Of a DNA stretch of 64,000 bases, positions 16,375 through 24,562 are shown piece after piece. This stretch comes from Suilimivivens sp009774465 (GTDB lineage: Bacteria; Bacillota; Clostridia; Lachnospirales; Lachnospiraceae). Location of the stretch: the NCBI GenBank assembly GCA_947382645.1, contig CANDAE010000019.1, positions 1 through 64,000 on the forward strand, read 5' to 3'. Each line of letters begins with the position of its first letter. The first letter of the stretch is position 1. The notes beneath the pieces were generated by a model, which was not told the DNA's origin, made no database searches, and saw only the letters and a program-made list of their open reading frames with translations. The translations under genes and the position numbers were made by a program.

Positions 16375-17520
16375 ATGGTTTATCTGGACAATTGCGCAAC
16401 CACACAAGTAGGAAAAGAAGCTGCCGAAAAAGCTCTTGAAATGATGCGCACCAATTATGGCAACCCTTCATCACTGCATAATATGGGAACAACCGCTTTA
16501 AAAGCCCTCTACGAGGCAAGGTACTCTTTAGCTAAAGTAATCGCCGCACCTACAAACACCATTTATTTTACATCAGGAGCAACTGAAAGCAATAATCTTG
16601 CCATTCAGGGAGGCTGCGGCTGCGCTGAAATGGGAGTTAATAAAGGTCACATTGTAACTACAGCTATCGAGCACAGTTCAGTCCTTGGTGCCTGTAGAAA
16701 AATGGAGGAAAATGGATATCATGTTACCTATATCCGGCCAGATCCCATCTCACACAGTATTAACGCCAATGACATTATAAATGCAGTGAATCCCAATACT
16801 GTTATGGTTTCTGTCATGGCCGTCAATAACGAAACCGGCGAAATCCTTCCTCTTAAGAAGATAATCAATGGTGTTAAAGCAAAAAACCAAAAAACATTAG
16901 TGCACTGTGACGCAACACAGTGTTTTGGAAAACTTCCATTCAAGCTGTATGAATATCCGGTAGATTATTTATCTGCCAGCGGCCACAAAATACATGCACC
17001 AAAAGGAATCGGTATTCTGTATGTCAGAACCGGTCTGTTTCCTGTTCCCTTCAAGTATGGCGGTTCACAGGAAGGACAGATCAACCCTGGAACTGAGAGC
17101 GTTCCGCTCGCCTGTGCATTTGGTGCTGCTGCTGAATCATCTCTTAAATCTGCAGCGCAAAACATACAATACGTTACGCAGCTAAAAGAATATTTAATAC
17201 AATCTCTTCAAACTGCATTCCCATATGTTTCTTTTCATGCACCGAAAAAAGTTTCTCCATATATACTGAATTTTTCTTTTCAGGGATATCTTTCAGAACA
17301 TATATTGGATTACTGCAGTTTACATGATATTTATCTTTCTGCCAGTTCAGCATGCACAAAAGGAAGAAAAAGCCATGTACTTAAAGCGGCTGGTTTTGAT
17401 AAAGGACAGATAGATGGCGCATTAAGAATCGGGCTGTCCATCTATAACACAAAAGAAGACATTGATCTTTTCATAAGTATATTATCTGATTTTTTTAATG
17501 ATATTCACTCCATATCATGA
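16375..17520 (+). CDS. cysteine desulfurase family protein (NifS/IscS-like)
   Basis: A 381-residue PLP-dependent class V aminotransferase. The ATG at 16375 is chosen because TGGAGG precedes it by nine bases; an ATG at 16360 overlaps that site. Motifs are YLDNCATTQ, NPSSLHNMG, FTSGATESNNLAIQG, HCDATQCFGKLPF and SASGHKIHAPKGIGILYV, with the PLP lysine in the SGHKIHAPKG box. An active-site cysteine lies in ASSACTKGRKSHVLKA. This fits the short-loop NifS group that delivers sulfur from cysteine for Fe-S clusters or tRNA thiolation. No iscU, thiI or mnmA lies nearby, so its partner is unknown. Its 3' end overlaps the convergent GntR gene by 16 bases. Confidence 0.85.
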   Translation: MVYLDNCATTQVGKEAAEKALEMMRTNYGNPSSLHNMGTTALKALYEARYSLAKVIAAPTNTIYFTSGATESNNLAIQGGCGCAEMGVNKGHIVTTAIEHSSVLGACRKMEENGYHVTYIRPDPISHSINANDIINAVNPNTVMVSVMAVNNETGEILPLKKIINGVKAKNQKTLVHCDATQCFGKLPFKLYEYPVDYLSASGHKIHAPKGIGILYVRTGLFPVPFKYGGSQEGQINPGTESVPLACAFGAAAESSLKSAAQNIQYVTQLKEYLIQSLQTAFPYVSFHAPKKVSPYILNFSFQGYLSEHILDYCSLHDIYLSASSACTKGRKSHVLKAAGFDKGQIDGALRIGLSIYNTKEDIDLFISILSDFFNDIHSIS

Positions 17521-18212
17521 GACCGCCTGAAATTTTTCTCCACATTGGCAAGATGCTCATACATCATCTTACCCGCCTTTTCCTTGTCATGATCAAGCAG
17601 AGCGGACATGATTTCCTGATGAAAATAAGTTGCCTTATCTATCTGCTCATCATTCTTACTGGACTCTCTTTGATGTATGTCAATGGACGCATGGATGGTT
17701 TCGATAAACTTTATAAATATTTCGTTGTGGGAGCCTTTTGCAATGGATAGATGAAACATTTTGTCCATTTCGTATTTCTTTTTTATATTTTCAGAAGTAG
17801 CTTCCACTCTGCAGTATTTTTCCCGTTCTTTTAAATAAAGCTGAACAACATCCAGCTCTTCCTTCGTTGCGTTTTCTGCACAAAGACGAGCCGCTTCTGT
17901 CTCCATAATTTTTCTTAACTGCAGCATTTCCAGAACCGGCGTATCATCAAGCAGGGAAATGCTCCTTAAGGTAGAAGCAAGCATATCAGGATTATATTCA
18001 TTAATAAAAGAGCCCTCGCCATGTCTGGTAACCACAAGCCCTACCGCCGATAAGGAACGCAGAGCCTCCCGAATTGAAATTCTGGAAACCCCATATTCCT
18101 CAGCCATTTCCGCTTCTGTAGGAAGTTTATCCCCTGGGGATAATTTTTTATTTTGTATATCTTCAATAATTGAGTCTACAATACTGTCGCTGACGCTTTT
18201 CCGCTGTATCAT
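17505..18212 (-). CDS. GntR family regulator, FadR subfamily
   Basis: A 235-residue repressor-type protein. The N-terminal winged helix reads LSPGDKLPTEAEMAEEYGVSRISIREALRSL (split here from a longer run), with GLVVTRHGEGSFI as the wing. The C-terminal all-helical FCD domain (about 95-225) has LRKIMETEAARLCAENA and the metal-ligand-like pattern DKMFHLSIAKGSHNEIF, then HQEIMSALLDHD. FCD regulators bind sugar acids or other carboxylates. No obvious target is adjacent on its strand. An inverted repeat over its own promoter suggests autoregulation. The ascorbate-like operon 20 kb away lacks a regulator and is a speculative target. Confidence 0.85.
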   Translation of the reverse strand: MIQRKSVSDSIVDSIIEDIQNKKLSPGDKLPTEAEMAEEYGVSRISIREALRSLSAVGLVVTRHGEGSFINEYNPDMLASTLRSISLLDDTPVLEMLQLRKIMETEAARLCAENATKEELDVVQLYLKEREKYCRVEATSENIKKKYEMDKMFHLSIAKGSHNEIFIKFIETIHASIDIHQRESSKNDEQIDKATYFHQEIMSALLDHDKEKAGKMMYEHLANVEKNFRRSHDME

Positions 18213-18232
18213 GTGTAAAAAATCCTTTCATG

Positions 18233-18303
18233 ATAAAATTTAAATGATGCCTGTACCGGCCTGCCTGGCCATCGTCACATGCATTTCATTAAATTTTATT
18301 ATA
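18233..18303 (-). promoter_or_regulatory. gntR upstream region: inverted repeat and -10 box
   Basis: ATAAAATTTAAATGA (18233-18247) is mirrored by TCATTAAATTTTAT (18286-18299), and the second arm overlaps a minus-strand TATAAT (18298-18303). The -35 is weak. This looks like an autoregulatory operator. Confidence 0.45.
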
Positions 18304-18352
18304 TCATATATAAAAAGAATGTTCACGTATTTTTAAATGTTTGCAGGGCATC

Positions 18353-18426
18353 AATTGATTATCAATTTTCAGATTTCAGGAAATATATATAAATCCAGTT
18401 GATTTTCAAATCTCACACGATATAAT
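18353..18426 (+). promoter_or_regulatory. promoter and palindrome upstream of the unknown helical-protein gene
   Basis: TTGATT (18399-18404) and TATAAT (18421-18426), 16 bases apart, precede the gene. A perfect 15-base palindrome AATTGATTATCAATT lies at 18353-18367, upstream of the -35, and could bind an activator. Confidence 0.5.
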
Positions 18427-18474
18427 AAATACATCAGGCTGCGCAAGCCGAAATACAACAACAGAGGATATTCC

Positions 18475-19581
18475 ATGCCAATTGAATTAACTCAATCATC
18501 TGCTATTGAATATGAAAATATAATCTATGGGAATCTGACGCCGGCTATGGCCGCTGATTATCTGAGAAATGGTCAAATCATCATGCGGAGTTTTTCGGAT
18601 ACCTTAAAAGAAATGTATCCCGCTCCCGATCTGACCATGCGTCTGACAGATTTTTTTCTGGCAGTCACTCCTGATATGCCCCGTTCATCCATTTCCAAAA
18701 AAATACGCAACTGGGTTTCCGGCAAAAACCATCCCACCAAAAGAGAGGAGGTTTTCCGTATTGCTTTTGCCCTGCGCCTGAATGAACAACAGCTAAATTA
18801 CCTCCTTTGTCTCTGCACTGACTATTGTATCCAATACCGGGACAGCCGGGAGGTTATTCTTGCATGGTTTTTGCGCAATGAATATCCCTATCAGGATGCA
18901 GTCAAATTCTATTTATCTCTGCCCCCAGTCAGAGAATTAAACCTTGCAAGAACCATACGCACAGCTCATCTCACACATGAAATGCAGGCGGAATTTCAAA
19001 TGGTTCACACATTGGATGATCTGCGAAGCTGTTATATCAAAAATCTGAATAATTTCGGTGCCATGCATTTAAGAGCATACTATCACTTTGATAAATTCTT
19101 AAATCTGCTTATCCATCCAACGCCCTGCTGGGACAGTGATGTGGAGTCGGATTATTCCTTAGAAGCCATAATGCAGATCTATCTTTCCATGAATGTTCCT
19201 TCCAGCAGAAAACGCAAGGATTACAATGTTATTCAAAAACTCCTTAAGCAAAACTGGCCCAATGCCACATCCATCAAAAATATCCGCAGCCACAAAGAAG
19301 ATGTTCCCCGCAAGCTGCTGCTTTTACTTTATGTGATTACGGAAAATGAAATGTCGGATCCTGATTTTTACAGTGAACTGGACGAAGAATATACGCCTTT
19401 AGAAGAGCGGGTAGAATATCACTGGTGGACTATAAATGCCATTTTAGAAGACTGCGGCATGGCGTCTCTTGATCCCCGCAATGCCGCAGACTGGTTAATT
19501 CTTTATGCAATTTCCTGCAATACGGAAGAATCCATGAGTGAACGATTGGAACAGGTAATTGCCTGCATATTTGATACATAA
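18475..19581 (+). CDS. unknown helical protein, possible HTH, linked to the kinase locus
   Basis: A 368-residue soluble protein I do not recognise. It appears mostly alpha-helical. Residues about 50-110 (SISKKIRNWVSGKNHPTKR, then EEVFRIAFALRLNEQQLNYLL) have the spacing and character of an XRE-like helix-turn-helix followed by a helical bundle. There are no membrane segments, signal peptide or catalytic motif, and cysteines are scattered. The start is supported by AGAGGA. It converges on the large kinase gene with only six bases between stop codons and is the sole plus-strand gene of the region. A role as regulator of, or substrate for, the kinase locus is a guess from position only. Confidence 0.65.
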   Translation: MPIELTQSSAIEYENIIYGNLTPAMAADYLRNGQIIMRSFSDTLKEMYPAPDLTMRLTDFFLAVTPDMPRSSISKKIRNWVSGKNHPTKREEVFRIAFALRLNEQQLNYLLCLCTDYCIQYRDSREVILAWFLRNEYPYQDAVKFYLSLPPVRELNLARTIRTAHLTHEMQAEFQMVHTLDDLRSCYIKNLNNFGAMHLRAYYHFDKFLNLLIHPTPCWDSDVESDYSLEAIMQIYLSMNVPSSRKRKDYNVIQKLLKQNWPNATSIKNIRSHKEDVPRKLLLLLYVITENEMSDPDFYSELDEEYTPLEERVEYHWWTINAILEDCGMASLDPRNAADWLILYAISCNTEESMSERLEQVIACIFDT

Positions 19582-19587
19582 TCACTT

Positions 19588-22500
19588 TTATTGCAATGTA
19601 TCATAATCAATTGGTGTATTACCTGTTACGTAAGCATCATTCCATTCCCCATCGCTGTTCTGATAATGACTTCCAAAATAATATACCTTATTTTGATTAT
19701 TAATGGGTTCCGACAGGTCTATGTGGGTTATGCCAAACTCCATAACGCCATAGTTTTCCACCTTTCCATGAACCATAAATTCATACTCATCCCATCCGCA
19801 AACAGAGAAAAATCCCTCGTTTTTCAGTATTGTTCCGCTAAGAAGCTTAAGATTGGAGCAGTCGCTGACAAATTCTCCACTTTGTGCAATATCCACAGAA
19901 CAATTCTGCAGTTTCAGATTTTCCCCCCTGTTTCGCAATACGCCGGCTTCAATGTTAAGATTACAATTATTTAACTCCGTATCTGATGTTGTATAAAAAC
20001 AGGAGTGGGCTCCTGCATTGGAAAGAGTAACGGTACTGCCATTTATATGCATCTCTCCAAAGTTAAGAGGCATTGCAAATACGCTTTTATTCTGCAGCAG
20101 AATCTCACTGTCATACAGATTCAGCAATTTCATATCCTGAAAGGCAAATCCGGCTTCATTTTCCAATGTGAAAGCAGCTTTGCTTAATTCTATGGCAGCT
20201 CCCCATCCCCACATAACAGAGCTGTCCAATAGCAGAGTGCCATTTTCATCCACAATCAAATCTGATTCCCCTTCCATATAAATCTGTGCCTCTTCCTGCA
20301 ATGTAATATCGCTTCCCTGCAAAGAAGAACCCTCTTTTAGCATTATAATGCTGCCATAATCTAAAATTGCCGCGCCATCTGCCATAGTCAGAGAACATTC
20401 ATAATCAATAATCAGATTTTTTCTGATCGTCAAATCTTTATGGGCTATAATATCTCCCCTGATTATTACTGCTTCTGCTTTCGAAGATTCCAGGGCATTT
20501 AAAAGTTCTTCTTCATTTGTTACCTCGGTCAGTCCCTTCTCATCCTCCGGCTCATGCAATGAAGTGTTGTATACTTTTATATCCGCACTGCCAATATCAT
20601 ATTCACCACTCCCAAAATAAACGCCTGATCTGTCAGCATCAGCCCTGCCGCCATTTTCTATGCGGAAGATGCCATTATTTTCAAACATGGTATTTTCAAA
20701 CCAGCCTTTATATCCTACTATAAATTCACCGGTGTTATTAATCCATGCATCATTTAAAATTTCAGCTTCTTCCCTCACGTCTATCACACCGCCGGTTTTG
20801 TTCCAGAGCCTGCTGCCATTTAAAATTTCAAAACGTGAATTTTGTCCTGCTACAATTACATTTCCCAGGTTAGCCATATTTCCGCCGGATAAATAAAAAT
20901 CATAGCAATTAAAATCTCCTAAATTCACCAACAGTGAATTTGTCCAAAAGCGGCTTGTATCACTGGCATCTATGGTTCCAAAGTTGATTACCGCACTTTT
21001 ATCCTCAATCCACAAAGAAGCGCAGGGCATCTCTTCTGCCACTTCCATTATCAGTGTGTTATTGTTTATAATGGTTCCCCCATTGCGTGCCTGAAGATCT
21101 CCTGTCAGCGTCCCGTTATTTATCAAAACTGCCCCTGCATTCACTACAAAATGGTACCACTTTCCTTCCTCATTCTGCATCGTTTTTACTGTCACACCTT
21201 CCGAAATACGAACCGGTACATTAAAATCCAAATCACCCTTTAGTGTAATGTCCCCATCAATGCTAATTGGCTTTCCTGTTTCAATTGCACGCTGCAAAGA
21301 TGTAAAATCTGTGACAGAATTCACATTGCTATTCTCAAAAACATCTTCCGATAAAACAAGCCGATGTTCCAAAGGTGACTCTACATTTCCGTTGTCCCCC
21401 TCTATAACAATGCAGGAAGCGTTATCCATCCATACAAAGGCATTATTGGATTGAAACATTCCTTTTTCTGTGACATGGAGGCAAAGATTTTTTCCATACA
21501 TTCGAAGATATCCCGAGTAACTCATATCCAGATTGCCTTCCACCTGCAGATACCCTTCTTCTGCAATAATCAGGCTGTCTATCGGCCAGAATACGCCTTC
21601 TGACAAAAGCACCGGTTTTGTGATTGCAGCCCTGCTCACTTCCATATAATCACAGTCAATAATCACCGCCTCGACTGTATTATCCTCCATTAATTTCTGG
21701 AATGTCTCATTATCACCGCCAGTAAAGGTAACAGCCTGGTCAAAAAGATGGGGATTTGTCTGTACCGCCTCCGTGTCTTTTTCTGCATTCAGAATATCGT
21801 CTTCTACATTCGTCTGTTTATCTTCCCCGGCCTCTGCCTCCATGCTCTGGCTGTCAGCGCTTACAGCCTCACTTTTATTGGAGTAATTCATCCATATAGC
21901 TGAAAAAACTACGACACATACCAGGATAATGCCGATTCCTAAAAGAAGCTTTGCTTTTTCAATATTCCATATATTGAAATGCCTGATAACCGGCTGTGCC
22001 GGCTCTGTCTGTACTGACGCCTCTTCCTGCACCGGCATTTCTTTCTGTACTGGCATCTCTTCCTGCACCGGCATTTCTTCCTGCATTGATGTCTCTTCCT
22101 GCGCTGACGTCTCTTCCTGTTCTGGCTCTGCTTTCTCTTCTCCGCCAGCCCTGCTCTCCGATATCCTGTCATGGGCAGTCTCTCCCACCTCATATGCAGG
22201 GCCTTCTTCCACATTTTCCCTTACAGGTTCCTGTACCGCAGCAAATGTTTTTTCAACTTCTTTAATTGCTTCCTCTGTCTCAGCTTTCTCCTCCGCTCCA
22301 TCTCTCTCATCCGGCTGCTGGATGTAAATCGCTCTCCACATTTCTTCCGCACTTGCAAATCGGCGGTTGGGCTGGAGCTTCATGCCTTTCAGCAGGGCTT
22401 TCTCCCGCCCCGCCGACAAATGAATTCCAAGCTTGCCCGGCAGAAGCAGTTCGTCCTCGGTAATACGGTCCAATGCCTGAGGCGGAACCTTTCCGGTCAG

Positions 22501-23271
22501 GCAGTAATAAATCGTGGCACTAAGTGCATAAATATCCGTCCAGGGCCCCTGCCCTTTCTGCTGATACTGCTCAATAGGAGCATATCCATGCTTTAAGGCG
22601 ATGGTCATGGTTTCCGTTCCTCTTGACGCCTCACGGGCACATCCAAAATCAAGAAGACGTATCTTCCCATTTTCCAGCATCAGATTGTCCGGAGATATGT
22701 CTCTGTGAATCAATCCGTTTTCATGCATCATGGAAAGGGCATGAAAAAGCGGTTCAATCATTGGAAACAGTTCCTCCTCTGAAATTTTCCCCCCTTTCTT
22801 TTCCACCAGTTCGCGAAAAGTAATGCCTTCTATGTATTCCATTACAATATAGGCTGTATTATTAATCTCAAAAAAATCACGCACGCTGACAATAACCTGC
22901 TGCTTATCCATCCGTGCCATAACCTGCGCTTCCCCTAAAAACTTTTGTTTCCCCCGTTCAAAGCTTTTCGCAGAAGGCCCGATAAAATTAGTTACCTCCA
23001 ATGATGCCGAAGCGTTTCTTGTCGCCCGGTCTACCGGATAATATTCTTTAATGGCAACTTTCAGCTCCAGCCGCAGGTCACATCCAATATAAGTAATTCC
23101 AAATCCACCTTCACCTAAAACACGACCTACCAGATACCGATTCATTAAAATCGTCCCCGGAGGCAGATGATGCGGCGAAGGGATATAGGTACCTGCGGTC
23201 AGTCCGCATACAGCGCAGCTTTCTCCCTCCGGCACCGGTGCCATGCAATATGGACAATAATTCTTACTCAT
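19588..23271 (-). CDS. transmembrane Ser/Thr kinase with large extracellular repeat domain
   Basis: A 1227-residue protein. A zinc ribbon (Cys6, 9, 19, 22) leads into a Hanks-type kinase (about 45-315) with GEGGFG (53-58), VAIKEY (Lys75), HRDISPDN (Asp191) and DFG (208-210), all intact. An acidic linker follows, with six hexapeptide repeats of the type VQEEMP at about 386-425. One membrane segment lies at about 441-461. The remaining 760 residues are secreted and built from short repeats such as EGDLIVDENGTLLLDSS and VENYGVMEFG, resembling a right-handed beta-helix. The kinase would be cytoplasmic and the sensor outside. It is the last gene of the FHA/PP2C/kinase operon. The ligand is unknown. 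Confidence 0.85.
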   Translation of the reverse strand: MSKNYCPYCMAPVPEGESCAVCGLTAGTYIPSPHHLPPGTILMNRYLVGRVLGEGGFGITYIGCDLRLELKVAIKEYYPVDRATRNASASLEVTNFIGPSAKSFERGKQKFLGEAQVMARMDKQQVIVSVRDFFEINNTAYIVMEYIEGITFRELVEKKGGKISEEELFPMIEPLFHALSMMHENGLIHRDISPDNLMLENGKIRLLDFGCAREASRGTETMTIALKHGYAPIEQYQQKGQGPWTDIYALSATIYYCLTGKVPPQALDRITEDELLLPGKLGIHLSAGREKALLKGMKLQPNRRFASAEEMWRAIYIQQPDERDGAEEKAETEEAIKEVEKTFAAVQEPVRENVEEGPAYEVGETAHDRISESRAGGEEKAEPEQEETSAQEETSMQEEMPVQEEMPVQKEMPVQEEASVQTEPAQPVIRHFNIWNIEKAKLLLGIGIILVCVVVFSAIWMNYSNKSEAVSADSQSMEAEAGEDKQTNVEDDILNAEKDTEAVQTNPHLFDQAVTFTGGDNETFQKLMEDNTVEAVIIDCDYMEVSRAAITKPVLLSEGVFWPIDSLIIAEEGYLQVEGNLDMSYSGYLRMYGKNLCLHVTEKGMFQSNNAFVWMDNASCIVIEGDNGNVESPLEHRLVLSEDVFENSNVNSVTDFTSLQRAIETGKPISIDGDITLKGDLDFNVPVRISEGVTVKTMQNEEGKWYHFVVNAGAVLINNGTLTGDLQARNGGTIINNNTLIMEVAEEMPCASLWIEDKSAVINFGTIDASDTSRFWTNSLLVNLGDFNCYDFYLSGGNMANLGNVIVAGQNSRFEILNGSRLWNKTGGVIDVREEAEILNDAWINNTGEFIVGYKGWFENTMFENNGIFRIENGGRADADRSGVYFGSGEYDIGSADIKVYNTSLHEPEDEKGLTEVTNEEELLNALESSKAEAVIIRGDIIAHKDLTIRKNLIIDYECSLTMADGAAILDYGSIIMLKEGSSLQGSDITLQEEAQIYMEGESDLIVDENGTLLLDSSVMWGWGAAIELSKAAFTLENEAGFAFQDMKLLNLYDSEILLQNKSVFAMPLNFGEMHINGSTVTLSNAGAHSCFYTTSDTELNNCNLNIEAGVLRNRGENLKLQNCSVDIAQSGEFVSDCSNLKLLSGTILKNEGFFSVCGWDEYEFMVHGKVENYGVMEFGITHIDLSEPINNQNKVYYFGSHYQNSDGEWNDAYVTGNTPIDYDTLQ
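22021..22128. repeat. 18-bp minisatellite within the kinase gene
   Basis: Six tandem units related to CTCTTCCTGCACCGGCAT encode the juxtamembrane hexapeptide repeats. The reading frame is kept, so copy-number change would alter linker length only. Confidence 0.75.
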
Positions 23272-23343
23272 GAACCTAACTCCATTTCTTTGTTATATAT
23301 AATATAATTCTTTTTTCCCATGTACTCAATATTCCTTTTTTTG

Positions 23344-24561
23344 TCAAAACAGCCATATGGCAGCTATTATAAATAAAACTGTTACTCCTGCCGCAATGAT
23401 AAATGGAAGAAATTTTTTCCCGTTTTCCATATGGTATGCACCATTATTCATCATCTCATTCTGATACACAGTATTTTGAACATCCATGTTTTGGTACACA
23501 GTACTTTGAGACACTGTTCTTTCACCGGTACTGCCCCCTGCTTTTGCTCCCTGCGGTATCCTGTTTGTCTGCATCTTAGTCTGGGACGCCTTTTCCAGAC
23601 GCTGGGCCAGGATTTTCATACTTTGAGGGCGGACAGAAGGCTGAAGCGACAATCCCCACATAAGTATCTGCTCCTGCTCCTGCAAAACAGGTACGCCTAA
23701 TGCAGAAGGGGGAATCAAAGGATCGGGATGATTGTCAAAAGTAGTAGTCAGCCGCTCCGGCGAAGCAGGCGGAATTTTTCCGGTTAAACAGTAATACAGC
23801 GTAGCGCAGAGGGCATACAGGTCCGTATACGGTCCCTGTCCTCTTGTCTGATACTGCTCAATCGGCGCAAATCCCGGCTTAAGCACCACCGTCATAGAAC
23901 GTCCGTCTTCCAGAGAACGGGCGCATCCAAAATCAAGCAGTTTTAAGTTTCCATCCGGCATCCACATAATATTATCCGGTGCAATATCCCGGTGCAGCAC
24001 TCCTGCCTCATGGAGGCTTTCCAAATCATACATCAGCGGCAGGAACTTGGGAATCAGCACTTCCGGCAAAATCCTCTCCTGCGACTGCATAACATGATAA
24101 AGGGTGTTCCCTTCCAGATACTCCATAACCATATAGGCCGTCTGATTTGCCTCAAAATAGTCCATAACATGTACAATGGAAGGAAGATGTGCCACCGCCC
24201 GAAGCATACTTGCCTCACTTAAAAAGCTCTGCATTCCATGCTGATATATTTCTTCAAATCGCTCCTGCGGTTTGATAGATGCATCCGGCATTCTCTGGGG
24301 CTGGCAGCGGGAAGGAAAGTACTCTTTAATTGCAACCAGCCGCCCTGAATTCATTTCCTTCCCTATGTATGTTAATCCAAATCCGCCTTCTCCCTTAACA
24401 ACACCAAATAAGAAATTGTGAGCATTTCCGCTTCTTAAAACAGTTCCGACAGGCAGATGATGCGCCGGTACATTAACTTCCATACTGCTGCCGCAGGCAG
24501 TACAGTATTTTGCTCCTTTGTCTGACTCTTTCATACAATGTGGACAAAAATGCTCCAACAT
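23344..24561 (-). CDS. tail-anchored Ser/Thr protein kinase with zinc ribbon
   Basis: A 405-residue paralogue of the neighbouring kinase. A zinc ribbon (Cys6, 9, 20, 23) precedes the kinase domain (about 48-325) with GEGGFGLTYIG (58-68), VAIKEY (Lys79), HRDIAPDN (Asp192) and DFG (210-212); it should be active. A linker rich in Gln, Asn and Thr (VYQNMDVQNTVYQN) includes possible phosphoacceptors. The last 20 residues form a single hydrophobic anchor. No extracellular domain follows, so unlike its partner it would sense from the cytoplasm. It lies two bases from the FHA-protease gene and is co-transcribed with it. Confidence 0.9.
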   Translation of the reverse strand: MLEHFCPHCMKESDKGAKYCTACGSSMEVNVPAHHLPVGTVLRSGNAHNFLFGVVKGEGGFGLTYIGKEMNSGRLVAIKEYFPSRCQPQRMPDASIKPQERFEEIYQHGMQSFLSEASMLRAVAHLPSIVHVMDYFEANQTAYMVMEYLEGNTLYHVMQSQERILPEVLIPKFLPLMYDLESLHEAGVLHRDIAPDNIMWMPDGNLKLLDFGCARSLEDGRSMTVVLKPGFAPIEQYQTRGQGPYTDLYALCATLYYCLTGKIPPASPERLTTTFDNHPDPLIPPSALGVPVLQEQEQILMWGLSLQPSVRPQSMKILAQRLEKASQTKMQTNRIPQGAKAGGSTGERTVSQSTVYQNMDVQNTVYQNEMMNNGAYHMENGKKFLPFIIAAGVTVLFIIAAIWLF

Positions 24562-24562
24562 A

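Noticed and set aside
22021..22128. Possible CRISPR array
   Set aside because: The units are 18 bp, adjacent without spacers, and code in frame for a protein linker.
21929..22327. Cys/Ser-rich plus-strand open frame opposite the kinase linker
   Set aside because: It is the reverse reading of the 18-bp minisatellite; the repeats create an apparently patterned protein.
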